A stretch of DNA of 64,000 nucleotides. Source: Bedellia somnulentella. Its lineage: Eukaryota > Arthropoda > Insecta > Lepidoptera > Bedelliidae. The notes under the pieces are model-generated. The model did no database searches. It was given only the letters and a program-made list of their open reading frames with translations, and was not told where the DNA came from. The stretch's first letter is position 1. The number at the start of each line of letters is the position of its first letter. This document shows positions 1 through 13,400 of this stretch, piece after piece. The stretch is taken from NCBI GenBank assembly GCA_963576735.1, contig OY755170.1, forward strand, positions 12,880,567 through 12,944,566, written 5' to 3'. A program made the position numbers and the translations under genes.

Positions 1-960
1 AGTACTCGAGAACCTTTTCGTCGAAAACTCTTTGGTTATCCCTTTCTTCCTCACTTAATAACGAATTTTTAACACTTTTGTCAGCGGCCGCCATCTTCAC
101 ACATAAACAAACTGTTTCAGCGCCTATACCGGTAATTAATGCAACTACTTCACGATATGACCAAATAATCTTGACCATTTCATGAAGAGGCTGCCGGTCT
201 AGTTGCCCATATCGAGAAACGATTTCTTATCATTGATCTGCCCAAACCACATCACGATGTGGCCAATAAACAGTTGAACATTTCATGAAATACGACTATT
301 TGATGAAATGATCGATCATTTCACGATGTGTTCAAATTTACGATATGGCCCCGACATATATATCGAGGCAATATCAGTAGAGGACAACCACGGCAAACAC
401 ATTTGATCAAATAAAGAATGGGCCAACCAAAAATGCAGCATCCGTAGTCTGAACTACGTGTATAAATACGAACAGTGATTAAAGAAACCTAACTTATTGA
501 AAAATAACATCACTCGTGCGAAGCAGCGGATTTCCACTTATTGTTAAAAAATTACGTTTTGTGATGGTGATGTGATGGCTCTTAAACACATCGTTAAATC
601 ATTCGTACATGCATACATACATACACGGCTATAAATCCCTTGAAGGGGTAGCCAGAGCTAGGGAATTAGAAGTTCCTCAGCCACTTTTGGAAGTTGCGTG
701 GGGAAAAGATTGTGAAATAAAGGTTGTTGGTGATGGGTCTCCGACCGCATCGCCCAAAAATCCCTTAAAAGCCCCAATACCGTTAGTCGCCTCTAACGTA
801 CACCCACCGGAAGCCGTGACTACATAGCACAATCATTCGTCTATAAAAATATATTCCAGATTCATAAATGTCTCGTTTACGAACTTATTACGAACAGGAG
901 TAACCATTTAACAATTGCCAGAATGCGGTTTAGTATCGATTTATTTTTTTTCTTTCACAG
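1..960. other. Upstream intron of the ABCB gene, repeats only
   Basis: No coding exon is visible before the acceptor at 960, so this is intron or 5' flank of the transporter gene. At about 130-360 there are several copies of short motifs (CATTTCATGA, TTCACGATRTG, ACGATATGGCC) in both orientations, which looks like a decayed palindromic DNA element. At about 357-460 there is a worn match to the tail of the RTE LINE better preserved at 46505-46922. A SINE-A copy follows at 606-830. Confidence 0.5.
606..830 (-). repeat. SINE-A copy (partial)
   Basis: Member of the dispersed family called SINE-A here. It begins on the + strand with a (CATA)n tail and CACGGCTATAAATCCC, then GGGGTAGCCAGAGCT, CCTCAGCCACTTTTGGAAG and GTCTCCGACCGCATCGCCC. 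By its LINE-like tail the element is transcribed on the - strand. The head is worn. Confidence 0.7.
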
Positions 961-1185
961 ATAACTTTCAACATTTATATGGCTACTCAATCAATAACGT
1001 TTTGCGTTCCACATGGAGAGTCTTTTTCCTCTGCAAAAGCTGCAGCCTCAAACATATTTAAATTGATTAAGCTGGACCCACTAATTGATGGGTTGATGGG
1101 CAAGGGTATGTCACCCAGAAATATCAAGGGAGAAATCATTATGGAAGACATCACATTCAAATATCCTGCAAGGCCAGAAGTAACC
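961..1185 (+). CDS. ABCB exon 1 of window: end of TM6 and start of NBD1
   Basis: Follows acceptor TTTCACAG at 960 and ends in phase 0 at GTAACC|GTACGT. Encodes 75 residues, from the last membrane helix of domain 1 through [14 protein letters not shown] to the A-loop FKYPARPE. The methionine at 979 is internal, not a start. Confidence 0.88.
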
Positions 1186-1424
1186 GTACGTACATATATC
1201 TATACGTATATTCACGACCATAAATCCCAAAATGGGATAGCCAAAGCTTCAGAATAAGAAAATCATTAACTAATACTTTAAATCTATACTTATAATAAAT
1301 CTGTAGAGAGGTCAATTCTGTACATTAAATATATTTTCAAAATAACTATCAGGGGGTGATTAGTGATCGATACTGATGCCAAAAATGCAATCAGTAAAAT
1401 TTTTGTCTGTCTGTCTGTCTGTCC

Positions 1425-1487
<63 letters not shown>

Positions 1488-4400
1488 GGTTTGTATGTTC
1501 CTTATGGAAACAAAAACTACTCGACGGATTTTAACGAAACTTGATAGAATTATTCTTCATACTCCTGGGCAGGTTATAGTGTACTTTTCAGCAGAGTAGT
1601 GAAGGGGAATTTTGGGAAAATTTTGGAAAACGGGGGAAGTTACTCCATTTTTTAAGCTTCCGTCGCGTGTGCAGCCTTAGTGGTTATAGTAACATAGAAA
1701 TCATGTATGGCGGAAATATTTTACATAAAATTTTCTAAAAAATATCCTTCTGCAGCATATGTCTATCTTTTATGGTTGACTCATAATAACACATGTAATT
1801 CCTGATAGCTTAGCAGTTCGGAGCATTCTGGTTATATTTGTTTACTCTTAAGTTTATAGTTCTCTCATTCATCTCTCATTTAAAAAGTTTACATTATTAC
1901 CTATTCAATAAAAAAAGAATCATTGAAATCAGTATAGAATAACCAAATTTATACATGAAATAAGCTATCGCGCCCTGTCGTCGCACGTGAATGCTATAAG
2001 GATATTTTTTTAGTAATGGTTGCGCGCGCAAAAGTTAGCCGGGAGTATACATATACTCCCTATATGTATGCAAAGTTTGTAACTCTGATTGTTTGTTTGC
2101 ATGGTTTTATTTTCGGAGATACTGAACCGTTCATTAAAGCGCTTTCACAATCACAAAGCTACACTATTCAGGAATGCTATAAATTGCACTAAATTTCACA
2201 AAGGTTGAGCAGTGATTGAAGAAACCTCAGATATTTTTAAAACAACACTACCCGTGCGAAGCTGGGCCCGATCCACTAGTAATAAATAAAGGAAAGGAAA
2301 ATTTTGACACTAGCGGGGATCGAACCCGCGACCTCCGGGTATATTGGCAGATCGACGGGGCGTATATTTTTAAGTCACGTTTTAGTTCTGGAATTTATGT
2401 ATTATGAGTGTTTAAAAAGGTCTGTTGCCTTAATGAGTTTATTTGAGTTTAATTGAAGACAACCCTTTTTCGTTCTAGGTTTTGAAAAACTTTTCCTTGC
2501 ATATACAGCCTGGGGAAACAGTAGCTTTGGTTGGTCCCTCGGGATGTGGAAAATCGACAGTATTGCAACTTGTACAAAGAATGTACGATCCTATCATTGG
2601 TGTAGTGAAACTTGACGACAGGGATATTAAGACTTTAAATCTAGAATGGCTGCGTTCAACTTTAGGTAGGTACAATATTTTTTTCTTCTTGGATTTCCAA
2701 GAACTCGTAATTTTCGAACACACATTCTTAACCACTGTCTATATGTACAATCAAGGTATGTAAAATTATCACATTCGCATAAATTTGATTATTTCATTTA
2801 TACTCAGCTCTAATAATTCTGAACACCACTTGACACAGTACCGTCCACTTAGCTGTGTGGGTTTCCTCACGGTTTTTTCCTTCATCCTTAGCAAACATCA
2901 TAAATTAACCACACATATGACTTGAGAAAAGAGTAATTGATGTAGGTGTGTAATATTTGAATTATGTTTGCAAAAATTTCACGTATATTGCACAAAAATA
3001 CTTAATTAATAACCTGCAGGGCAAGCACGAGCCGTGTTTAAACTAGTTATAGCGTGGGATAAAGCAGCAATCTCTTACGCACTTACTTAGTATCGTATAC
3101 TGCCATTTCATTCTAACCGTTATCGTGTCAATAAAATAGCGCTCGTGCTTGCCCTACTAGTTATTATTTATATTTACAAGTACTTTATATGCATAGCACT
3201 TTTTAAACTACGTGGTACCTATTACGTGTTTTGAAGATCATGCCTTTTTTCTGTTATTCTCAATTTCCCAACACAACTTATGATGATATGGTCATTTATT
3301 TCTTTAAAGGTGTTGTTTGTCAAGAGCCAGTGCTGTTTCGCGGAACCATCCAAGAAAACATAGCGATAGGAGACCCAAACGCAACGTTGCAGGACGTAAG
3401 GCAGGTTGCTGATTTGGCGTATGCTCATGAGTTCATCGTCAAGTTACCTGAGGTATATGTGTTTTTCTTTTCTAAGTTTGATTACTTGTTTTCCTTGTCA
3501 TATCCTAAATTTGCAATAAGTTGTACCATTCGCAAATTAAATACTCCATCACATAAAGTTACTGATTTGTAACCTTAAATATACCTCGAAAATTTTAATT
3601 AGAAGGAAGTTCAGTTACTGTAAATCATATTAGTGAACCACCATCATAGAAACCATAATTTTACCAACTTTTCCAGGGATACAATACAGTAATTGGGGAG
3701 CGTGGGGCGTCGCTTTCCGGAGGTCAGAAGCAACGGATTGCGATCGCCCGCGCTCTCCTGCGGGAACCAGCCGTACTTCTATTGGATGAAGCCACTTCTG
3801 CACTCGATCCTCATTCCGAAAGAGTGGTGCAAGCCGCACTCGACCGCGCCTCACACTTACGAACTACTTTAGTAGTCTCGCATAGGTGATTATAAGCCGA
3901 CCATAGAAGAAGTCAATAAAATATCCATTAACTGAAACTTTCATACGTAACCTTTCAGACTGTCCACTATAGTCAAAGCCAATCGGATAATTTACATGGA
4001 TCATGGTGAAATTATGGAACAAGGGAATTATAGAGAGCTAATGGAGAAACAAGGTATTTAAATGACAAACAATACCAGTTGATTCCATAATCATAAATAG
4101 GAATGTGTTATACTAAGCTTGTTTGGTCATTCCAGGATTATTTTACAATCTCGTAAAATTTGGGAAAGACTTTAAGGAAAATCAGAGCATTGATGATATT
4201 CCTGCAAACGAAGATGCACCTGCTGTGACAAAGCATTCGGAAGAACCGAAAAGACTTTCCCGACGTTTCAGCACGAAACGGCATTCCAATTTAGGTAATG
4301 TTTCCACTAACGATGATAATCTCAAGAAATGGAAAGATTTTTTTATTTCATATTGTGATTATAGGGATTTATTTGCATTATTGAAGGTATGATTAATATC

Positions 4401-7400
4401 GCATGTGCGTCTTATGAAAGACTAGCTGACCCGACAGACTCCGTACTGTCAAATCTGGTTACGACAAAGCTTAAGGCGTTTTTTCTAGCACTCTTAGTTC
4501 AATCAGGCTTGAATATTTTATTGGACAAGTTTTTCCGGGATTTTAAGTATCCTATGTTATAATTTGGGTCATTATCTAGCCTTCTGCCACATTTCATTCA
4601 TATACATTATATACTTGAGGAGCCTCAAACACACAAACATCCAAACATCTAAACTTTCACATTTATAATATTAATAGGATAATAGAATTAGGAATCAATA
4701 GGGTGAATGTAGATCAACCCATGATTTTTTCAACAGAGGAAAATGTTAAATTGCATGATTGTTATTGATGCCATGAAAATGGAACAAGTGAAAGAGTTTG
4801 TACATCTGGGAAGTTGGTTTACCACGAATGGAAAATTCGAAAAGTCTAATGACTAGTAAATGGTTGTCTAAAAGGTCCTAATGGCATTGAATGATTCTGT
4901 TCTTGTTCCTACACTAATGTATGGCAGCAAATGTTAGATATGGAAGAAGAAGCATGTGAGCAGTATGAATGTCTACTGTATAATTAATGTAAAGATAAGA
5001 ACCCACAAAAAATAGGATACTTTATTGATGACAGAAAAAGAAATGTTAAGACCTAGCAGAAATATTACATAGTGCAAGTCATTTTTCGATTTTTTGAGAC
5101 GTATTTTTTCTGTATGTTATTTTTTTCCGTATATATTTATTTACTGGGCCGCCACTTTTGTGATCTCTGCTAATACTATCATGTGTGGCTCATTTATCAC
5201 GTTTATACATTGCCAGGGCTGATTTCAGATAGAGATATGAAACAGTCTACCCATACGGTATATAAACTTACGATATTGGTAAGGCTTCTAGTTTTTATTG
5301 TCGCTGTATCTTCAAGTATTTTTAATTACTACTGAGCGAACTCCTTTTGTGATATGGGGAAAATAATTTATGGCTCATCATTATACAACAGCATGTTTAT
5401 AATAGTTCCAGATTCTGAGTGGATGATGAAGACACCGCGTGGTTCAGTGTGTTCAATGTTATCAGCCCGATACAGCAATTACTTCCGGGAGTATATCCAG
5501 AATATTGAGGCAGATGACGATGTAGAGGTAATGCCTCATTTATTAGCACATAATCTATATTGGTTCTTGGTTACCTGAATAAACGTACTTTAGTTCAATC
5601 AACTACGTATGTTATAAATTTATAAACTAAATAAATAAATATCGCGTGGGTAGCCTCATCTTCAAAAAATTACCACCATCATTAAAACTACAATCGTGAT
5701 AGCCCAGTGGGTAGAACACTCGGTTATCGCGCAAACGACTAGTGTTCAAATCCTGGGTCGGGCCTACACCAATTTGTCTTTTCTAAAGACATATGTGTGG
5801 TTAATTTATCATGGTTGTTAACGGTGAGGGAAAACATCGTGAGGAAACCCACATGGCTGAGTTGTACTTAGTCATGTGACAGTGTATTCGTACAAAACGG
5901 CGATAGGCCTCCCTATCACGTGAGTACACTGTCCATGCAAAACGTGGGTACTCTGAACACCAGGTGACAAAGTCACGTGATGTTCAGAAGTATTAGTACC
6001 TCTACCAACCCCTTCGGGGATATTCGGCGTGAACGTTTATGTTATGTTATGTTATTTAAACTACAGGAATATCACGAAAAAAGTCCGCATATATCTAACA
6101 TTTTCTCATAAAATAAAAGTATAGAGATTCTATTTTCGATACTAATTTGGTGACTATTTACTAATTTATCATCATGGTTTGTTTTGAACAAAACAGTACT
6201 TGATAACCAAACTGTTTGTCTAGAAACCTCATCAAATTAGTATCTGGACAGTGCTGAAACAGAATGCTCCTGAGTGGCCATATTTGGCCATCGGCTCTAT
6301 AGCAGCGGCCGTACAAGGAACGTGCTTCCCGATCTTTGCTTTGTTGTTGGGCTATGCGATGGGGGTAAGTCAATGATTATTTAATATTTACGAAGCCATC
6401 ACCAACCAATAATTTATAAGTGTTGTCTTACTTAAAAGCTGATTTACTCGTTGAATTCTCAATTGTGAAATCGGCCGTATACCTTTTAAAAATTCCACTA
6501 TAAGTACTAATTTAAAATATTTGAAAAGATATCACCTTAATTATACCGGTTCATAAAATATTAATTAAAAAAAAGTGAGCGTAGTAGTAGGTACGTATAC
6601 TACGGCGACTGAAGCGCGAATGTACCTTTATATATTTGTTGTAACTTAATACGCCTGCTGAGTGGTTAGTAGACTACACCGATCAATCATGTTTGTTTGA
6701 CGCAAAGTTGACAATGTATATCCCCAAGAAATCCTTTTTTTTCATTCCCAACGGCATTAATATATTTTTTTCACAATGAAAATTAATGGTAACTAGGTAA
6801 GTAAACATTTATAAAAAAAAACACATATAGCTATTGGGAAAAACATTAGGATATGCCTAGGTCAGGGTCTGAACTCATGCCTCGCTGCATTCAAGGCAAT
6901 GCTTTTTGCCACTGAACTACGAAGGATTTTGTATACTATAGATGATATATACATACATATACTCACGCCATTAATTCCCATTAGGGTAGACAGAGACTAT
7001 TGATCGCTTCTTCGTACGATACTGGCAAACCTCTCTAGCTTCGTTTACATCCATCGATCTTTTCATACATACTCTTTTATTCTTCATACTTGGAACGCCT
7101 ACCTTTAAAAAATAATTTATTTTATTAATTGTTGCTTTCACAGGTGTTTGTGTTAGACGACCCAGAGATGGTAAAGAAAGAAGTATTTTTCTTTTCTGAA
7201 ATATTCTTTGTAATAGCCGTAATAGCCGGAGTGGCCATGGTCGTGCAGAGTACAGCCTTCACCACAGCTGGCCTGAAGATGACTACCAGACTTAGACTTA
7301 AATACTTCAGTGCATTAATCAAACAGGTAAAATTGTTACACATTTTGTCTAATATTTCAATATTTTTTACCATGTTTTACTTGTATTGTACTTTTTTATG

Positions 7401-10400
7401 TTAAGAGTACGAATCAATATTTTTCTTTCTCTCTTTATAATTTCAAGACAAGATGCTTTAGATATTAAGAACTATAACTATATATTTTATTCAGGAAATC
7501 GGCTATTACGATGACCCAAAGAACGATGTAGGATCCCTTTGCTCGCGCCTGAGCAGTGACACCGCGGAGGTGCAGGGAGCCACGGGGCTGTCCCTCGGCC
7601 TCATCTTGCAGGGGTTCGTGTCCGTGCTCGTCGGCCTCACTATGGGCATCTGCTATAACTGGAAACTATGTCTTGTGGGTGTGGCGTTCTTACCGCTGGT
7701 TGGTGGTTTTTGTTCGTATTCATACTTAACTGAATATATTTCTGTCACAATATTTGTAAAGCGTTTGGCTCACCATATAGCGGATGAGCGGGTTTTATTT
7801 CCACGATGACATAGTAACAAATTTCATTTGTTAAAATAAACACAGATCGGTAGGACACTGCAGAATTGAACACCACTTGGTAAACCCCCTAGGTGCAGTG
7901 GTGACATATGTTCTGTGATGATGATTATTTTGTTAGAATAACATATTTATGCTAACAAAATCATTTATTTTGTCTTGAACAGCAGAATTGTTAGTATAAA
8001 TCTTTTCATCAGTTATACATTTTTTCTTTCGCAGATGTTAGGAAGCACGTGGCTGGAGGGTATAATTGCACAAAAATCACAATTGGATGAAAGAACCGCA
8101 ATGGAACAAGCCACCTCAATAGCCACTGAAGCTGTAGTCAGCATTAAAACTGTACAAAGTTTAGGTACAACGTTTACCTGTCCTACTTATAAGCATGTCC
8201 TTGCTTATAGGTAACAACGTATTATTATTTATTTTTACAACTGCATTCGCTCCAGTGGCGGATTTGCAGTCCTAGCCGCTCTAGGCCCCAGGCCATGTGC
8301 CGCCCTTTTCTCAGCCCCAACGTTATAGACTATACTATACATCAGTCAGTAATGAATTCCTTCTTCCACTTTTAATGAAAAGAAAAATCTTTTCTTCCAC
8401 TTGTGATTGATTCAGAAAATTGGTTAACTAAAAGCTACCTTATAAAGCTACCGTCTTATTCATAAAAAAGTTTAAGCCCTCAACAGCTAAAACGTGCTTT
8501 GTCACTGTCATTCCAATTAAAATCGTCTTTGTAGTAAAAGAAACAAAACATATTTTAACTAAAACAGTGTTATAATATTGTTATAAGTTTTTATGAATAA
8601 GGCGGTTAGTTTATAATATTTTTCGAGGTTTCAGGGATGATTGGACATTTAAATAAAACATTTAAAACAGTTTTAGGCTTTGTTATTAATGACATACATG
8701 TTTTACAATGTGTTACAAAACTCGTCTGAACTTAAGCGCAGCGAAATCATTAATTAAATCTTCGCAATCCAATTTGCTTAAAAAATCAGCTTCTATGTTA
8801 AGCAAAGCAAGATCATTTAACCTTTGCTCCGTCATTGTTGTGCGTAAATAGTTTTTAACTCTGCGCAAACAAGAAAACGTAACCATTTTAACAGACTGAC
8901 TGCACTCTTTCGCTCCTCATTTTTTATGCTGCAGTGAGAACGAAAATGAAGAAATTCTTCTTTAAAGTTGTCTTCTAAGTCAGCAAAAGAAATCATTTGC
9001 AATTCCTTGGCCTTATCTTCGACTTCTGAAATGCTTAGTTTCGTCAGGTTGGTAATAAAGTAAAATTTATTGTTTTTTTTTTTTTTTTTTTATTTTATTT
9101 GCTATTTAGACACGGTACATTTGATGACACAACACAATTAAATAATTTTAGTTTCACATGTCTAACCTTTGCAGGCATGCAAATTCATAACATAATTAAA
9201 AAAATTATATAATTTAAAATTTATTACCTAATGTATAATTAATAATTTAATATCATATTAATATCAAAATATCGTTCATTAATGATTACACAACACTATT
9301 AAAAAATTCCTTCATATCATAAAAGCAGCTTTGAACCAACCACTCTTTTAGTTTATACTTTAAAAGATTTAATTGACAGCTCTTCAAGTCATCTGGGATG
9401 TTATTAAAAATTTTAGTGAGCATCACTCGACAACATTTATTTCCCAAACTTGAATGTGAAAATGGCACTTCAATATTGTGCGGATATTTCTGCCGTAGTC
9501 TACTTCCCTCCTGATACATGGCTTTAAAACTTGAAATATTTTGTCGTACACAAAAACATGATTCATATATATATATGGAAGTTAATGTCATTAGTTTTAA
9601 TTCTTTAAAATAAGGTCTACATGACTCTTGTGGGTCTATACCACAAATAGCACGTATGCATCGCTTTTGTAAAACAAATAGTTTGGGTATGTGAACAGAA
9701 TTACCCCACACGATTATTCCGTACCTCAGGGCCGCTGCAACGTATCCATGGTATGCAACTAATGCTGTTTGGCGATTTACAGACACAGCTAAGTTATATA
9801 ATACATATACAAATCTGTTAATTTTATTAAAAACATGTTCTATTTGTGGTTTCCATGTTAATTACGAATCTATATTAATACCTAAAAAAGTCACTACATT
9901 CGTTTCACGAATTTGTTGCCCCTCATATTCAATTTTGAGATTTGGTAAATAATTAACTCTATTATAAAAGGGTATGAAGCAGGTTTTGTCTAAATTACAA
10001 GTTAAATTATTATATCGCATCCATCCATTATCGAGTCAAGTGTTGCATTGATGTCATGTTCAAATTGAATGTCAGGATCTAATCTTAAAACTATAGAAAT
10101 ATCGTCATGCACAAATATTGTGCATGAATGCCTTGTCGCGTTTGGGAGGTCATTAATGTATATTAAAAACAATAGGGGCCCTAAGACACTACCTTGAGGA
10201 ATTCCCACTGGATTATGCTCTAAATTTGATTTATGTTGCGTAATTTCAGACGCTTGATTTAATTTTTCCGTTTCTACATATTGATATCGGTTTTCTAAAT
10301 ACGTGTCTATTAAATTAAGCGCTGGTCCTCTTATACCATACTTTTCACATTTTAATAATAATATAGATTTCTCTACATTTTCAAACGCTTTTTTCATGTC

Positions 10401-13400
10401 AAAGAGAAGACCATCTGTAGGGATTTTTTTGTCAACATTTTCACATACCGTGCTAACTAATTCGACACAAGCAGATGTTGTGGACTTTCCCTTTTGAAAC
10501 CCATGTTGTTCTTTTCTTATCACATTATATTTGTTAAAATACTGTGTTATCCTACTATAAATCAGCTTTTCTACTAATTTAGATAGAACCGAAATTAATG
10601 TTATTGGGCGATATTTACTTATGTCTTCAGGATCATCTTTTTTAAATAATGGTTTAATCACAGAAACTTTTAGACAACTTGGGAAAATACCTTGTTCGAA
10701 ACATTTATTAACTAATTTTTCCAATACTAGCGTCAGGTGTTGTGCACTAGATTTAAATATCTTTGTACTAAACTCATCGTAGCCAGTCGAGTTCGTATTT
10801 TTTAAAAGTAATATGGACTTTAGTATTTCCGATTGATCACAGGGTGTAAGAAAAATACTAGTTAATTGGACCTTAATATGTTGTGTAGCCGCTCTGTAAT
10901 TAATGTTGCTGGCATTTTGAGATCTAGAAGATATGAAGTAGGTGTTAAATGCAGAGGCTATTTCGTTTGGGTCACTCGTTACTCTACCGCCTAAGTTTAA
11001 TTGTTCAATTCCTTTACGAGGCGAAGAACAAGTATGTTTGTTCTGTATTAAATTCCAAGCGGCTCTACATTTGTTACTTGAATTTTCAATGTACTTTAAG
11101 TTTTTCTGCTTCTGTAATTTATTTATGCAGGATCTAAGTAAGCTATTATATCTTTTAAATTTTACTTTGTTTTCATAAGTATTTTGTTTATAATATTTTA
11201 ATCTAAGATTCCTTTTTGTATGACATGATCTTTTTATTCCTTTAGTTATCCAATGAGACCGTTTACTGTTTTTGTTATTTACTTTAATTTTTATCACAGG
11301 AAAAGAAAGATTGTAGAAAAGTAATAAAGTGTCATGAAATTGTTTAAATGCATATTCAATATTGCTTTCATGATAGATGTCCTTCCAGGGTAGATTTTCT
11401 AAACATTCATTAAATTTTCTTAAATTATCCTTATCATAGTCCCTTTTTGAAATGTACCAGCATTGTAACATTTTAGGTTTATGTAAAATAGTGTTACGAC
11501 ATCTGTTCGCAAGTAGGAGATAGGATTTGCCACTACTAGATAACAGATGGCGTTACTAGTATTCTAATAAGTAAAGGAATTACTAGATGTTTCTCGAATA
11601 TCGACTTTTCGAGAATGTGGTACTAGAACTTTCTGTAATATTCGCGTATTTGAGATTTGGCATATATAAAGAGCGACGCGTGCTACGGAGTTATTTTTCG
11701 AGTGCGAAGAACTAAAGCGAGAACAAGCGAAATACTAGAGCGAAGAAATTAAATACGACAGTGCAGTGATATACGGATTACGGAAATAAGCTTAACGGTG
11801 TGGACAGTGTTACTATAACGGAGTAAATTAGTGTTGTTAATTAGTGCGAGTATCGATAGTTAATTATCGATAGTGTTTGTTGTGTTGTGTAAAGTGCGTT
11901 ATTGGTCAATAAATATAATTACACCTTATTGCACGAAAGTGTGACTGGTATTTATCAAATTAAGAACCCGGTACGTAACAATTGGTGTCAGAAGTGGGAT
12001 TTGAAGATGCCAGTTATGCCGAAGGAAGACGGAAGAGAGGGTGTGAAGACACGCGCTCAGAAAGCCGCAGAGGGTGAACAGCTGTCGGAAATGAGTTCAT
12101 CGGTCACGAACCCTCGGAGTGACATTCCAGAGGAGACGTCCGCGGTGACTAACGCGCCGTCTACATCAACGGCGCCGGCGGCCGCAACTAATACTGACTT
12201 GACGATGATAGTTGAAATGTTTCAAAGCATGCGTGAAGCACAACAAAGCATACAGGATGTTGTGAAAAACATACATTCGGAGGTACAGGATGTTAAAAAA
12301 AACATACATTCGGAGGTACAGGGTGTTGTGAAACAAGAAGTTCGTGAGTTGCGCGAGGAACAGCAAACTAAGTTCTCACAAGTTCTCACTGCGGTCAATG
12401 AAGTCAGTGGTCGGGTGGTTACTGTGGAAAAAGACGTAGAGCAGATGAAGGAGCAGGTAACCACTATTGAGAAAGATATCGATGACATGAAGACCGACTT
12501 CCGCGGAATGGAGAAAAGGGTTCTGCAGCTTGAATCACGACCGGTCAAGGTTGTCTCCGGTGAGAATGTAGTAGCTGTCCATGGTCCTCGTGTGAAGGTT
12601 CCTCCCTACGACGGAACAACATCCTGGTCGGCGTATAGACATCAGTTCCAGACTGTTGCGGCTGCCAATGGTTGGACTGATGAACAGTGTTTGACTGCAC
12701 TGACGGTGGCGCTCCGAGGTCAAGCACTGTCAGTAATAGAGGCGCTGCCGACTCCGAGTGGTGGTTTCAAGGACCTGCTGGATGCGTTGGAGTCTCGCTA
12801 TGGAGAGCGACACCTGGAGCACGTGTTCCGCGCTCAGCTGCGTGATAGGGTCCAGCGTTCTGGAGAGGGACTTCAGCAGTGGGCCCTTGAAATCGAGAAG
12901 CTCGTCCGCAAGGCCTATCCCAGTGTAGATCCGAAGACGGTGGAAATGAACCTGGTGCAAGCATTCGTCGACGGCATCAGAGATATCGAAGTGAGAACAG
13001 CGGTGAGACTTCAACACCACACGTCTCTCAAGGATGCCTTGGCGAACGCTCTAGAAGTTGAAGCTTGCCGCCAGGATACGCGCCAAACTCATCGACTTCG
13101 TGAGATTGCGGAAGCAAATGAGGACGTCAAGGTCATTAAAGCACCCGTCGGAAGGAGTACTGGACCGATTTGTTATGGCTGCGGGAAAAGGGGCCATTTG
13201 AGATTAAGTTGCCCGCTGAGGAAGGAAGAAAAGAGGCAGGCAGAGGCTCCTGCCGCAAAACGAGCATTAGCCAGGACCGGGGGGCAGGTGCTGGCTAGAG
13301 AGGAGAAAGCCCCGACAATGACCATCTCACAAGCCTGTAACGGGAACAGTTTGGTGATATTGGGCTGTGTCAATGATCAAGACTGTAAGATGACCCTTGA

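Noticed and set aside
1363..1599. Open frame across the GTCT microsatellite
   Set aside because: It codes only a CLSV repeat followed by unrelated sequence; a by-product of the repeat.
4295..4392. Longer form of ABCB exon 6 ending at 4386
   Set aside because: The donor there would put exon 7 out of frame (immediate stop), whereas 4294 joins in frame.
11902..12006. Earlier methionine for the gypsy polyprotein inside the 5' LTR
   Set aside because: It lies upstream of the primer site in U5; the first ATG after the primer site is at 12007.
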